A DNA stretch of 64,000 nucleotides. Origin: Scylla paramamosain (Eukaryota > Arthropoda > Malacostraca > Decapoda > Portunidae). Position numbers and translations under genes: made by a program. Positions 13,030 through 28,037 of this stretch are shown piece after piece; positions within the stretch are counted from its first letter, which is position 1; each line of letters starts with the position of its first letter. Location of the stretch: NCBI RefSeq assembly GCF_035594125.1, contig NC_087158.1, forward strand, positions 5,940,501 through 6,004,500, read 5' to 3'. Below the pieces are notes generated by a model. The model worked only from the letters and a program-made list of their open reading frames with translations, was not told the origin of the DNA and ran no database searches.

Positions 13030-14455
13030 GCAAAAAACTAAAAAACTCGTGTATATAAAGAAGTTTCTTAGATACCAAAATGCTGAAACTCATGAATAAC
13101 AATCTTAATTGAGAAACAGAACAACATTTCCAAATGCGTGTATTTTGAGTGTTTTTTTTTTTCACATTCTTAGCAAAACCCCAATTAGCATGCGAAACTA
13201 GCTTTATATGGGAAAAAAAAAATGACATTAACAGAAGTGTGTTTTGAGTGTTTTTGATCCTGTTAGGCAATAAAGCACTAAAAAGCAGGGCAATCATATT
13301 ACATGGGAATAAAACCAACTTTTACCAAGAACTTGGCTTGAAGTGTTTTTCAGCTCCTTACATACCAAATCGCTAAAACGCATGCAAAACACTCCTTTAT
13401 GGAGAAGCAGAATAACATTACCAAAAACAAGTGTTTTTGAGTGTTTTTTTTTTTATCATGTTGCCTATAAAAACGCTTAAATACATGCAAAGATCCCTAT
13501 ATTTGGGAAACGAAAGAACATTACGAGAAATGTGTATTATGAATGTTTTTAAGTTAAGTACCAAAACGTTAAAACCTACAAATAACACTTTATAGAGAAA
13601 AAAATAAAATAAATAATAAAAAAAGCATTATTTTTTTGTTATTGATGTTCATAGGTACCAAGATGCCAAAATTCTGCCAAAATTCAGGGAAATTATGTGG
13701 AAAAAATAACATTATCGAAAAAGTTAATTTTACCTTTTTTTCGGAGTTATGTACCAAACCATAAAGTGTATGCAAAGCCACCTATTTGGGAAAATTTAAG
13801 GACTTTACAAGAAACCTGTTTTTTTCAGTGTTTTCCCGCATGTTAGGCACCAAAACGATAGATAATATGAAAGTCACTCTACATGGAAATCCAAAACAAA
13901 ATTACTAAAAACGTGACTTTTAAAAGATTTACGTAGAAAAACGCTAAAACGGATGCAAACCAACCAATATGAAAAAAATAGAATAACATTACCAGAAAAG
14001 TATATTTTGTGTGTTTTTGAGCTTGTTACATAAAAAAAAAACGTAAAAAAGGATGCAAAGCACTGTATATTAGGAAAAAAGACATAACGAGAAACGTGTA
14101 TAATGAGTATTTTATAGTTTCACCAGAATCACAAGGCAAAAAACGCAAAAACTCGTCTGTGTGGAGGTTTCTAAGATACCAAAATGCTGAAACTCATGAA
14201 TAACACTATTAATCAAGAAACAGAGCAACCTTACTAAATGCGTGTATTTTGAGTGATTTTTTACATTCTTAGTTACCAAAACCCCAAATTCCATGCGAAA
14301 CTAGCTTTATGTGGGAAAAAAAAAATGACATTACCAGAAAAGTATTTTTGAGTGTTTTGACCGTGTTAGGCAATAAAGCACTAAAAAGCAGGGCAATCAC
14401 ATTACATGGGAATAAAAACAACTTTTACGAAGAACTTGCCTTTTACTGTTTTTTG

Positions 14456-14931
14456 ACACGCATTTACAAAGGTTGTTCTGTTTCTCAATTAAGAGTGTTA
14501 TTCATGAGTTTCAGCATTTTGGTATCTAGGAAACCTCCATATACACGAGATTTTTCGTTTTTTGCCTTGTTTTTTTTTTTTTTTTCAACTATAAAACATT
14601 CATTATACATTTTTCTCGCAAAGTCTCTTTGTTTCTCAATATAGAGTGCTTTGTATCAATTTTTGCGTTTTTTTGTAGGTAACAAGCTCAAAAAAACTCA
14701 AAATATACATTTTTGGTAATGTTTTTTTCCTTCTTGATATTGGTTGTTTTGCATCAGTTTTAGCGTTTTTCTACGTAAAACACTGAGAACACACGTTTTC
14801 AGTAATTTTCTTTTGGATTCCCACATAGAGTAAATTTTATTTATCATTTTGGTGCCTAACATGCTGAAAAACACTCAAAAGACAGATTTCTGGTAAGGTT
14901 TTTAATTTTCTCATATGCGAGGCCTTGCATG
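14456..14931 (-). repeat. Inverted satellite block in HOR copy 2
   Basis: Same block and same breakpoints as at 897-1,371. The internal T run is 16 long instead of 15, and the sequence reads GAGAACACACG where copy 1 has GAGAAGACACG. Confidence 0.9.
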
Positions 14932-17301
14932 TCTTTTGAGTGTTTTTGAGCGTGTTACGCAATAAAGGAGGGGCAATCACATTACATGGGAATAAAACCA
15001 AATTTTACCAAAAACTTGCCTTTAAGTGTTTTTGAGCTCCTTACATACCAAAACGCTAAAACGTATGCAAAATACATTTTATGGAAAAAAAGAATAATAT
15101 TACCAAATACATGTATTTTTAGTGTTTTTGATCATGTTATCTATAAAAACGCTTAAATACATGCAAAGAACGTTATGTTTGGGAAACGAAAGGATATTAC
15201 GAGAAACGTGTATTATGAGTGTTTTTTAAGTTCCTTCAGTACCTAAAAGCTAAAACCCACAAATAACACTCTTTATTTAGTAAAGAAATAATAAATTAAA
15301 AAATTAAAAAATGGGAATTTTTTTTTTGTTATTCATCGTAATAGGTACCGAGATGCCAAAATTCTGCCAAAATTCAGGGAATTTATGTGGAAAAAAGAAC
15401 ATTACCAAAAAAGTTAATTATAGCTTTTTTTTCGGATTGTTATGTACTAAACCCTAAAGTACATGCAAAGCCACCTATATAGGGAAGTTAAACGACTTTA
15501 CCAGAAACCTGTCTTTCCAGTGTTTTTCAGCATGTTAGGTACCAAAACGATAAATAATATGGAAGTCAGTCAATATGTGAATCCAAAACAAAATTACTGA
15601 AAACGTGTCCTTTCAGTACTTTACGTAGAAAAACGGTAAAGCGGATGCAAACCAACCTATATGAAGAAATTGAATAACATTACCAAAAATATATATTTTG
15701 AGTGTTTTTGAACTTGTTACAAAAAAATGCAAAAATGGATGTAAAGCATTCTATATTAGGAAAGAATAAGACATTAAGAGAAACGTGTATAATGAGTGTT
15801 TTATATTTTTTAAAAGAATCACAAGGCAATAAACACAAAAACTCGTGTATATAGAGAAATTTCTTACATACCAAAATGATTAAATGCATGAATAACACTT
15901 TTAATCAATAAACAGAACTACCTTACCAAATTCTTTATTTTGAGTGTTTTTTCACATTCTTAGTTACTAAAATGCGAAATTACATGCGAAACTACCTTCA
16001 TGTGGGAAAAAAAAATGATATTACCAAAAAAGTGTCTTTTTAGATTTTTTGTGCGTGAGATGCAACAAAGCACTAAAAAGCAGAATAATCACATTACATA
16101 GGAATAAAACCAACTTTTACGAAGAATTTGCCTTTAAGTGTTTTTTAGATCCTTACATACCAAATCGCTAAAACGCATGCAAAACACGCTTAATGGAGAA
16201 AAAGAATAACATTACCAAAAACATGTATTTTGAGTGTTTTTGATCATGTAACCTATAAAAACGCTTAAATACATGTAAAGAACCCTATGTTTGTATAACA
16301 AAAGGACATTACGAAAATCGTGTATTATGAGTGTTTTTAAGTTAAGTACCAAAAAGCTAAAACCCACAAATAACACTCTTTACAGAGAGATTTTTTTTTT
16401 TTTTTGTTATTCATCTTCATAGGTTCCGAAATGCAAAAATTCTGGCAAAATTCATGGAAATTTTGTAAAAAAAAAAAATCATTTAAAAAAAAATCATTTT
16501 AGCTTTTTTCCGATGTTATGTACAAACCCTGAAGTGCATGCAAATCCACCTATATGGGGAAATTACACGACTTTACCAGAAACCTGTCTTTTGAGTGTTT
16601 TTCAGCAATTTCAACAATATTACAGAAAACGTGTCCTTTCAGTGATTTACGTAGAAAAACACAAAACGGATGTGTTTTTGAGTTTGTTACCTACAAAAAA
16701 TGTAAAAATGGATGGAAAACACTTTATATTGGCAAAGAAAAGGACATTACGAGAACCGTGTATGAGTGTTTTATAGTTTCACAAGAACCAAAAGGTAAAA
16801 AAAATAAAAAAACTCGTGTACATAAAGAAGTTTCTTACATACCAAAAAGGTAAAACTCATGAATAACACTTTTTAATTTTGAAACAGAAATACCTTATCA
16901 AATGTGTGTACTAGAAAAGTTTCTTACATACCAAAATGCTGAAACTCATGAATAACACTTTTAATTAAGAAATAGAACAACCTTACTAATTGCCTGTGTT
17001 TTGAGTTTTTTCACATTCTTAGTTACCAAAACCCCAAATTCCATGCAAAACTAGCTTTATGTGGGAAAAAAAATGATATTAGCAGAAAAGTGTCTTTTGA
17101 GTGTTTTTGAGCGTGTTAGGCAATAAAGCACAAAAAATCAGGGCAATCACATTACATGCGAATAAAAACAACTTTTACCAAGAACTTGCCTTTAAGTGTT
17201 TTTGAGCTCATTACATACCAAAATGCTAAAACGCATGCAAAACACCTTTTATGGAGAAACAATAAAATTACCAAAAACATTTATTTTGAGTGTTTTTGAT
17301 C

Positions 17302-17305
<4 letters not shown>

Positions 17306-17377
<72 letters not shown>
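17306..17377. repeat. (TA)36 microsatellite in HOR copy 2
   Basis: Same locus in the unit as 3,746-3,795, expanded to 72 bp. Confidence 0.95.
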
Positions 17378-17381
<4 letters not shown>

Positions 17382-20300
17382 CGCTTAAATACATATGTGA
17401 AGATCCTTATGTTTGCGAAACGAAAGGACATTAAGAGAAATGTGTATTATATGTGATTTTAAGTTCCTTAAATACCAAAAAGCTAAAACCCACAAATAAC
17501 ACTCTTTATTTAGAAAAAAAAGTAAGAAAATAAAAAAATAGGATTTTTTTTTATTCATCTTTATAAGTACAGAGATGCCAAAATTCTGGGAAAATTAAAA
17601 GAAAATGATCAAAAAAGTTAATTTTAGCTTTTTTTTCGGACTCTTATGTACCAAACCCTAAAGTGCATCCAAAGACTCCTATGTGAGGAAATTAAACGAC
17701 CTTACCATAAATCTGTTTTTTGAGTGTTTTCAGCATGTTAGACACCAAAACGATAAAAAATAAGAACTCACTCTATATGAGAATCGTAAAACAAAATTGC
17801 TGAAAACGTGTCTTTTCAGTGTTTTACGTAGAAACACGCTGAAACGGATGTAAACCAACCAATATCAAGAAATAGAAAAATATTACCAAAAAGGTATATT
17901 TTGAGTCTTTTTCAGCTTGTTACCTACAAAAAAACTCGAAAATTCATGCAAAGCACTATATATTAGAAAATAAAAGGACTTTGCAAGAAAAGTGTATAAT
18001 GAGTTTTTTTTTATAGTTCAATAGAACCAAAAGGCAAAAAACAAAAAACTCGTGTATATGGAGAAGGTTCCTAGATATCAAAATGCTGAAACTCATGAAT
18101 AACACTCTTAATTGAGAAACAGAACAACCTTACTAAATGCGTGTATTTTGAGTGCTTTTCACATTCTTAGTTACCAAAACCCCAAATTGCATGCGAAACC
18201 ACCTTTATGTGAGAAAAATATGTCATTACCAGAAAAGTGTCTTTTAAGTGTTTTTGAGCGTGATAGGCAATAAAGCACTAAAAAGCAGAGCAATCATATT
18301 ACATTGCAGTAAGACCAATTTATAGCAAAAACTTGCCTTTAAGTATTTTTGAGCTCCTAATATACCAAACCGCTAAAACGCATGCAAAACAAACTTTATG
18401 GAGAAACAGAATAACATTACCGAAAACATGTATTTTGAGTGTTTTTGATCATGTTATCTATAAAAACGCTTAAATACATGCAAAGAACATTATGTTTGGG
18501 AAACAAAAGGACATTATGAAAAACGTGTATTATGAGTGTTTTTTTTAAGTTCCTTAAGTACCAAAAAGCTAAAACTCACAAATAACACTATTTAGAAAAA
18601 ATAAATAAATAAAAAAATGAAAAAAATAGGATTTTTTTTTTTTTTTTGTTATTTATCTTCATAGGTACAGAGATGCCAAAATTCAGGGAAAATTCAGGGC
18701 AATCATATGATAAAAGAATATTATCAAAAAAGTTAATTTCAGCTTTTTTTTCGGACTGTTATGTAACAAACCCTAAAGTGCATGTAAAGCTTCTTACGAG
18801 TATATGAAGAAATTAAACGACCTTACTTTAAATCTGTTTTTTGAGAGTTTTTTAGCATGTTAGGCACCAAAACGATAAATAATAAGTAACTCACTCTATA
18901 TGGGAATCCAAAACAAAGTTACTGAAAACGTATCTTCTCAGTGTTTTATGTAGAAAAACGCTAAAACGGAAGGTAAAGCAACCAATATCAAGAAATAGAA
19001 AAACAATACTAAAAAGGTATATTTCAAGTGTTTTTGAGCTTCTTACCTACAAAAAACGCGAAAATTGATGGAAAGCACTCTATATTGGGAAACCAAAGGA
19101 CATTGCAAGAAAAGTGTATAATGAGTGTTTTATAGTTCAAAAGAACCACAAGGCAAAAAACGCAAAATCTCGTGTATATGGAGAGGCTTCCTAAAACTCA
19201 TATATAACACTCCTAATTGAGAAACAGAACAACCTTAATAAATGCGTGTATTTTGAGTGCTTTTCACATTCTTAGTTACCAAAAACCATAAATTGCATGC
19301 GAAAATAGATTTGTGGGAAAAAAAAAAGACTTTACCAGTAAAGTGTCTTTTGAGTGTTTTTGAGCGTGATAGGCAATAAAGCACTAAAAAGGAGGGCAAT
19401 CACATTACATTGGAGGAAAACGAATTTTTACCAAGAACTTGCCTTTAAGTGTTTTTGAGCTCCTTATATACCAAAACACTAAAACGCATATAAAACACTC
19501 TTTTTGGTGAAACAGAATAACATTTCCAAAAACATGTATTTTTAGTGTTTTTGATCATGTTACCAATAAAAAAGCTTAAATACATGCAAAGAACACTATT
19601 TTTGGGAAAGAAAAGAAGATTACGAGAAACGTATATTATGAGTGTTTTTAATTTCATTTATTATCAAAAAGCTAAAAGCCACAAATAACACTCTTTATTG
19701 AGAAACAATAAATAAATAAAAAAAAAAAATACGATATTTTTTTTTCTTTCTTAATCATCTTCACAGGTACTGAGATGCCAAAATTCGGGCAAAGTTCAGG
19801 AAATTATATGAAGGAAGAACATTATCAAAAAAGTTAAATTTAACTTTTTTTTCGGAATGTTATGTACCAAACCCCTAAAGTGCATGCAAAGCCACCTATA
19901 TGGGGAAATTATACGTCTTTGTCTTATGAGTGTTTTTCAGCATTTTAGGAACCAACACGATAAAACCCAAGGAAGTCAACCTATATGGGAATCCAAAACA
20001 AAATTACTGAAAACGTGTTATACGTAGAAAACGCTAAAACGGATGCAAACCAACTAAAATGAAGAAATAGAATAAGATTACCAAAAAGGTATATTTTGAG
20101 AGTTTTTGAAATTGTTACCTACAAAAAACGCGAAAATGGATGGAAAGCACTCTAGATTGGGAAGCAAATGGACATTACGAGAAACGACTATAATGAGTGT
20201 TTTATAGTTTCACAAGAACCACAAGGCAAAAAACGCAAAAACTCGTGTATATAAAGAAGTTTCTTACATTCCAAAATGCTGAAACTCAAGAATAAGACTT

Positions 20301-23300
20301 TTAATTGAGAAACAAAACTATCTTACCAAATGTGAGTATTTTGTGTTTTTCACATTCTTAGTTACGAAAAACCGAAATTACAAGCGAAACTAGTTTTATG
20401 TGGGAAAAAAATGACATTACCAGAAAAGTGTCTTTTGAGTGTTTTAGAGCATGATATGCAACAAAGCACTAAAAAGCAGAACAATCACATTGCATGGGAA
20501 TAAAACCAACATTTACCAAAAACATACCTTTAAGTGTTTTTAACTCCTTACATAAGAAAACGCTAAAACGCATGCAAAACAATCTTTATGGAGAAATTAA
20601 ATATCATTACTAAAAACATGAAATTTAAGTGTTTTTGATGATGTTACCTATAAAAACGTTTAAATACATGCAAAGAACCCTATGTTTGTGAAACGAAAGG
20701 ATATTATGAAAATTATGTATTATGAGAGATTTTAGGTTCCTTAAGTACCAAAAAGCTAAAACACACAAATAACACTCTTTATAGAGAAAAAAAAAAAAAA
20801 AAAATAAATGAAGTTTTTTTTTTTTTCTTATTCATCTTCATAGGTACCGAGATGCATAAATTCCGGCAAAATTCAGGGAAATTAGGTGAAGAAAAAAAAT
20901 TTACAAAAAAAAATTTTAGCTTTTTTCCGGAGTTATGTACCAAACCCTGAAGTGCATCCAAAGCCACTTATATGGGAAAATTACACGACTTTACCAGAAA
21001 CCTGTACCAGAAACAATTTCAACAATATTACTGAAAACGAGTCTTTTCAGAGATTTACGAAGAAAAACGCTAAAACTGATACAAACCAACCAATATGAAG
21101 AAATAGAATAACATTACCAAAAAGATATATTTTTAGTGTTTTTAAGCTTGTTTCCTACAAAAAATGCAAAAATGGATGGAAAGCACTCTATATTAGGAAA
21201 CAAAAGAACATTACGAGAAATGAGGAATAATGAGTGTTTTATAGTTTCACAAGAACCACAAGGCAATAAACGCAAAAACTTACATACCAAAATGATGAAA
21301 TGCATGAATAACACTTTTAATCGAGAAACAGAACTACCCTAACAAATTGTGGATTTTGCGTGTTTTTCACATTCTTAGTTACGAAATTGCCAAATTACAT
21401 GCGAAACTAGCTTTATTTGGGGAAAAAATGACATTATCAGAAAATTTCTTTTGAGTGTTTTAGAGCGTGATATGCAACAAAGCACTAAAAAGCAGAACAA
21501 TCACATTAATTGGGAATAAAAGCAACTTTTACGAAGAATTTGCCTTTAAGTGTTTTTTAACTCCTTACATACCAAAACGCTAAAACGCATGTAAAACACG
21601 CTTTATGGAGAAACAGAAACGCTTAAATACATGTAAAGAACCCTATGTTTGTATAAGAAAAGGACATTACAAAAATCGTCTATTATGAGTGTTTTTAAGT
21701 TCCTTAAGTACCAAAAAGCTAAAACTCACATATAACACTTTATAGAGAAAATAAAATGTTATTCATTTTCATAGGTACCGAGAGAGCAAAATTCTGGAAA
21801 AATTCAGGGAAATTTTGTAAAAAAAAAAAATCATTATAAAAAAATAATTTTAGCTTTTTTTCCGGAGCTATGTACCAAACCCTGAAGTGCATGCAAACCC
21901 ACCTATATGGAGAAATTACTCGACATTACCAGAAACCTATCTTTTGAGTGTTTTTTCAGCAATTTCAACAATATTACTGAAAACGTGTCTTTTAATTGAT
22001 TTACAAAGAAAAACGCTAAAACGGATGCAAACCAACCAATATGAAGAAATAGATACATTACAAAAAAGATATATTTTGATGTGTTTTTGAGCTTGTTACC
22101 TACAAAAAAATGCGAAAATAGATGAAACGTACTCTATATTAGGAAAGAAAGGGACATTACGAGAAACGTATATAATGAATGTTTTATAGTTTAACAAGAA
22201 CCACAAGGCAAAAGACTCAAAAACTCGTGTACAGAAAGAAGTTTCTTGCATACCAAAATGCTGAAACTCTGAATAACACTTTTAATTGAGAAACAGAATT
22301 ACCTTACAAAATGTGTGTATTTTGAGTGTTTTTCACATTCTTAGTTACAAAAATCCCAAATTACATGCGAAACTCGCATGTAATTTCCCACTTTATGTGG
22401 GAAATAAATGACATTACAAAAAAAAGTGTCTTTTGAGTGTTTTTGAGCGTTATATGCAACAAAGCACTAAAAAGCTGAACAATCACATTACATTGGAATA
22501 AAACTAAATTTTACGGAGAATAAAAAAAAGAACAAGCTTACCAAATGAGTGAATTTTGGGTGTTTTCACAATCTTAGTTACCAAAACCTCAAATTGCATG
22601 CGAAATATTGTGGGATAAAAATGTGGGAAAAAATTACATTAACATAAAAAAGTTTTTTCGAGTGTTTTTTGAGCGTGTTAGGAAATAAAGCACTAAAAAG
22701 CAGGGCAATCACATTACATATGGATAAAACCAATTTTTACCAAGAATATCCCTTTAAGATTTTTTTAACTCCTTACATACAAAAACGCTAAAACGCATGC
22801 AAAACACACTTTATGGAGAAACAGAATAACATTACCAAAAACACGTAATTTGAGTGTTTTTGTTCATGTTACCTATAAAAACACTTATAAACATGTTTGG
22901 GAAACGAAAAAAAACATTAGGAGAAATGTGTATTGTGAGTGTTTTTAAGTTTCTTAAGTACCAAAAAGCTAAAAGCCACAAATAACACTCTTATAGAGAT
23001 AAATAAATAAATAAATAAATAAATAAAAAAATAGCATTTTTTTTTATCATTCATATTCATAGGTACTGAGATGCTGAAAGTCTGGCAAAATTCAGGGAAA
23101 TTATGTGGAAAAAACAACATTATCAAAAAAGTTAATTTTTAGCTTATTTTCAGACTGTTATGTACGAAACCCTAAACTGCATCCAAAGCCACCTATATGG
23201 GGAAATTACACGACTGTACCAGAAACCTCTCTTTTGAGTTTTTTTTTTCTTTTTTAGCATGTTTGGCATCAAAAGTATAAATAATATGGAAGTCACTCAA

Positions 23301-26300
23301 TATAGGAATGCAAAACAAAATTACTGAAAACGTGTCTTTTCGTTGTTTTACGTAGAAAAACGCTAAAACGGATGCAAACCAACCAATATGAAGAAATACA
23401 ATAATGTTACCAAAAAGGTATATTTTGAGTGTTTTTTGAGCCTGTTCACCACAAAAAACGCAAAAATGGATGCAAAGCACTCTATATTGGGAAACAAAAG
23501 GACATTACGAGAAACGTGTATAATGAGTGTTTTATGGTTTCACAAGAAGAACAAGGCAAAAAACGCAAAAAATATATGGATAACTTTTCTTAGATACCAA
23601 AATGCTGAAACTCATGAATAACACTCTTAATTGAGAAACAGAACAACCTTACTAAATGCGTGTATTTTGAGAGCTTTTCACATTCTTAGTTACCAAAACC
23701 CCAAATTGCATGTGAAACCAGATTTATGTGGGAAAAAATGACATTCCCAGAAAAGTGTCTTCTGAGTGTTTTTGAGCGTGATAGGATATAAAGCACTAAA
23801 AAGCAGGGGAATCACATTAAATTCGAATAAAACCAATTTTTACCAAGAACTTGCCTTTAAGTGTTTTTGAGCTCCTTATATACCAAAACGCTAAAACGCA
23901 TGCAAAACATACTTTATGGAGAAACAGAATAACATTACCAAAAACATGTATTTTGAGTGTTTTTGATCATGTTACCAATAAAACGCTTAAAAACATGCTA
24001 AGAACCCTATTTGTGGAAAACGAAAAGACATTACGAGAAACGTGTATTATGAGTGTTTTTAAATTCATTAAGTACCAAAAAGCTAAAAGCCACAAATAAC
24101 TCTATTAAGAAAAAATAAATAAATAAATAAAAAAATAAGAATATTTTTTTCTTTCTTGTTCTTCTTCACAGGTACCGAGATGCCAAAATTCGGGCAAAAT
24201 TCATGAAATTTTGTGAAATAAGAACATTATCAAAAAAGTTAATTATAGCTTTTTTTTTCGACTGTTATGTAGCAAACCCTAAAGTGCATGCAAAACCACC
24301 TATATGGGGAAATCAAACGTCTTTGCCAGAAAACTGTCTTATGAGTGTTTTTCAGCATGTTAGGCACCAAAACGATAAATAACATGGAAGTCATTCTATA
24401 TGGGAATCCAAAACAAAATTACTGAAAACGTGTCTTTTCGGTGTTTTACGTAGAAAAACGGTAAACGGATGCAAACCAACCGATATGAAAAAAAGAAAAG
24501 AATAACATTACCAAAAAGGTATATTTTGAGTGTTTTTGAGCTTGTTACCTACAAAAAAGGTGAAAAAGGATGCAAAGCACTTCCTATTGGGAAACAAAAG
24601 GACATTATGAGAAACGTGTATAATGAGTGTCTTATTATTTTTCGAGCAAAAGACTTGTGGTTCACAAGAACCACAAAGCAAAAAACGCAAAAACTCGTGT
24701 ATATAAAGAAGTTGATTAGATACCAAAATGCTGAAACTCATGAATAACAATCTTAATTGAGAAACAGAACAACCTTACCAAAAGCGTATATTTTCAGTGT
24801 TTTTCACATTATTAGCAAAATCCCAAAAAGCATGCGAAACTAGCTTTATGTGGGAGAAAAATAACATTACCAGAAGTGTCTTTTGAGTGTTTTTGAGCGT
24901 GTTAGGCAATAGAGCACTAAAAAGCAGGGCAATCACATTACATGGGAATAAAACTAACTTTGACCAAGAACTTGTTATTATGTGTTTTTGAGCTCTTTAC
25001 ATACCAAAAAGCTTAAACGCATGCAAAACACTCCTTTATGGAGAAGCAGAAAAACATTACAAAAAATATGTGTTTTAAGTGTTTTTGATCATGTTACCTA
25101 TAAAAACGCTTAAATACATGCAAAGAACCCTATCATTGGGAAACGAAAGGACATTACGAGAAACGTGTATTATGACTGTTTTTAAGTTCCTTAAGTACCA
25201 AAACGTTAAAACCCACAAATAACACTCTTTAAAGAGAAAAAATATATATATAAATAAATAAAAAAAATAGCTTTTTTTTTTATTGATTTTCATAAGTACC
25301 GAGATGCCAAAATTCTGCCAAAATTCAGAGAATTTATGTGGAAAAAAGAACATTATCAAAAAAGTTAATTATAGCGTTTTTTTCGGATTGTTATTTACCA
25401 AACCCTAAAGTGCATGCAAAGCCACCTATATGAGGAAATTAAACGACTTCATCAGAAACCTGTCTTTTCAGTGTTTTTCAGCATGTTAGGCATCAAACCG
25501 ATAAATAATAAGGAAGTTAGTCAATAACAAAATGACTGAAAACGTATCATTGCAGTGTTTTACGTAGAAAAAACGCTAAAACGGAGGCAAAGCAACGAAT
25601 ATGAAGAAATAGAATAACATTACCAAAAAGTGTTTTTGAGCTTTTTACTTACAAAACACGCGAAAAAGGATGTAAAAGCACTCTATATTGGAAAGGAAAA
25701 GGACATTTAGAGAAACGTGTATAATGATTGTTTTATAGTTTCACACGAACCACAAGGCAAAAAACGCAAAAACTCGTGTATATAGAGATGTTTCTTACAT
25801 ACGAAAATGCTGAAAGGCAGGAATAACACTTTTAATTGAGAAACAGAACTACCTTACCAAATGTGTGTATTTTGAGTGTTTTTCACATTTTTAGTTACAA
25901 CAATCCGAAAATACATGCAAAACTAGCTTTATGTGGGGAAAAAAAAAAAGATATTACCAGAAAAGTGTCTTTTGAGTGTATTTGAGTGTATATGCAACAA
26001 AGCACTAAAAAGCAGAACAATCACATTACATGGGAATAAAACCAACTTTTACGAAGAACTTGCCTTTAAATGTTTTTTTTTAACTCCTTACATACCAAAA
26101 CGTTAAAACGCATGCAAAACACCCTTTATGGAGAAACAGAGTAACATTACCAAAAAACATGCATTTTCTGTGTTTTTGATCATGTTATTTATAAAAACGC
26201 TTAAATACATGCAAAGAACCTTATGTTTGGGAAATGGAAGGACATTATGAGAAACGTGTATTATGAGTGTTTTTAAGTTCCTTAAGTACCAAAAAAGCTA

Positions 26301-28037
26301 CAACCCACAAATAACACTCTTTATAGAGAAAAAAATATTTTTTTTTTTTTTTTCATCTTCATAGGTTCTAAGATGTCAAAATTCTGTCGATATTCTTTGG
26401 GAATCGAAAACAAAATTACTGAAAACGTGTCTTTTCGGTGTTTTACGTAGAAAAAAAAAAAAGTGTTTTTGAGCTTGTTACCTACAAAAAACGCGAAAAA
26501 TAGATGCAAAGCACTTCCTATTGGGAAAGAAAAGGACATTACGAGAAACGTGTATAATGAGAGTCTTATTATTTTCGGGTAAAAGAACTTGTGGTTCACA
26601 TGAACCACAAGGCAAAAAACTAAAAAACTCGTGTATATAAAGAAGTTTCTTAGATACCAAAATGCTGAAACTCATGAATAACAATCTTAATTGAGAAACA
26701 GAACAACATTTCCAAATGCGTGTATTTTGAGTGTTTTTTTTTTTCACATTCTTAGCAAAACCCCAATTAGCATGCGAAACTAGCTTTATATGGGAAAAAA
26801 AAAATGACATTAACAGAAGTGTGTTTTGAGTGTTTTTGATCCTGTTAGGCAATAAAGCACTAAAAAGCAGGGCAATCATATTACATGGGAATAAAACCAA
26901 CTTTTACCAAGAACTTGGCTTGAAGTGTTTTTCAGCTCCTTACATACCAAATCGCTAAAACGCATGCAAAACACTCCTTTATGGAGAAGCAGAATAACAT
27001 TACCAAAAACAAGTGTTTTTGAGTGTTTTTTTTTTTATCATGTTGCCTATAAAAACGCTTAAATACATGCAAAGATCCCTATATTTGGGAAACGAAAGAA
27101 CATTACGAGAAATGTGTATTATGAATGTTTTTAAGTTAAGTACCAAAACGTTAAAACCTACAAATAACACTTTATAGAGAAAAAAATAAAATAAATAATA
27201 AAAAAAGCATTATTTTTTTGTTATTGATGTTCATAGGTACCAAGATGCCAAAATTCTGCCAAAATTCAGGGAAATTATGTGGAAAAAATAACATTATCGA
27301 AAAAGTTAATTTTACCTTTTTTTCGGAGTTATGTACCAAACCATAAAGTGTATGCAAAGCCACCTATTTGGGAAAATTTAAGGACTTTACAAGAAACCTG
27401 TTTTTTTCAGTGTTTTCCCGCATGTTAGGCACCAAAACGATAGATAATATGAAAGTCACTCTACATGGAAATCCAAAACAAAATTACTAAAAACGTGACT
27501 TTTAAAAGATTTACGTAGAAAAACGCTAAAACGGATGCAAACCAACCAATATGAAAAAAATAGAATAACATTACCAGAAAAGTATATTTTGTGTGTTTTT
27601 GAGCTTGTTACATAAAAAAAAAACGTAAAAAAGGATGCAAAGCACTGTATATTAGGAAAAAAGACATAACGAGAAACGTGTATAATGAGTATTTTATAGT
27701 TTCACCAGAATCACAAGGCAAAAAACGCAAAAACTCGTCTGTGTGGAGGTTTCTAAGATACCAAAATGCTGAAACTCATGAATAACACTATTAATCAAGA
27801 AACAGAGCAACCTTACTAAATGCGTGTATTTTGAGTGATTTTTTACATTCTTAGTTACCAAAACCCCAAATTCCATGCGAAACTAGCTTTATGTGGGAAA
27901 AAAAAAATGACATTACCAGAAAAGTATTTTTGAGTGTTTTGACCGTGTTAGGCAATAAAGCACTAAAAAGCAGGGCAATCACATTACATGGGAATAAAAA
28001 CAACTTTTACGAAGAACTTGCCTTTTACTGTTTTTTG

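Larger units (their letters stand above)
1..13559 (+). repeat. Higher-order repeat copy 1 (13,559 bp)
   Basis: The sequence at position 1 (ACCAAAACGTTAAAACCTAC) recurs at 13,560, 27,142 and 40,676, and everything between repeats in the same order, which defines a ~13.56 kb unit. The phase is arbitrary because the window starts inside the array. Copy 1 carries private differences from the other three: AAAAAAGAACATT near 145 instead of AAAAAATAACATT, AGTATCTTTGAG near 782 instead of AGTATTTTTGAG, and GAGAAGACACG near 1,225 instead of GAGAACACACG. Confidence 0.95.
1..13559 (+). repeat. Twelve ~1.1 kb intermediate blocks within the higher-order repeat
   Basis: A T-rich run followed by an ATAGGTACCGAGATGCC-like anchor recurs in copy 1 at 92, 1,781, 2,859, 3,981, 5,079, 6,181, 7,258, 8,189, 9,477, 10,586, 11,710 and 12,779, then at 13,651 in copy 2. 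Spacings are 1,689 (includes the inverted block), 1,078, 1,122, 1,098, 1,102, 1,077, 931, 1,288, 1,109, 1,124, 1,069 and 872 bp. Between anchors about eleven distinguishable monomers come in a fixed order, recognisable by the words after GTGTTTTT: CAGCATGTTAGG, ACGTAG, GAGCTTGTTACC, ATAGTTTCACAAG, CACATTCTTAG, GAGCGTG, GAGCTCCTTACAT, GATCATGTTACC, AAGTTCCTTAAG. This is the second level of the hierarchy. Confidence 0.9.
13560..27141 (+). repeat. Higher-order repeat copy 2 (13,582 bp)
   Basis: Tandem copy of the 13.56 kb unit, near-identical to copy 1 by eye. Its extra length comes mainly from a longer (TA)n tract (36 units against 25 in copy 1). In the 2.8-5.2 kb part of the unit it shares variants with copy 1 (a 15-T run near 16,391, GAACCGTGTATGAG near 16,753, TTACGAGTATATGAAG near 18,793) that copies 3 and 4 lack. 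Confidence 0.95.

Noticed and set aside
12896..13318. 140-residue minus-strand open frame and its identical counterparts in the other units
   Set aside because: It reads through several satellite monomers, overlaps other open frames on both strands, contains no motif, and is conserved only because the whole DNA unit is. Not a gene.
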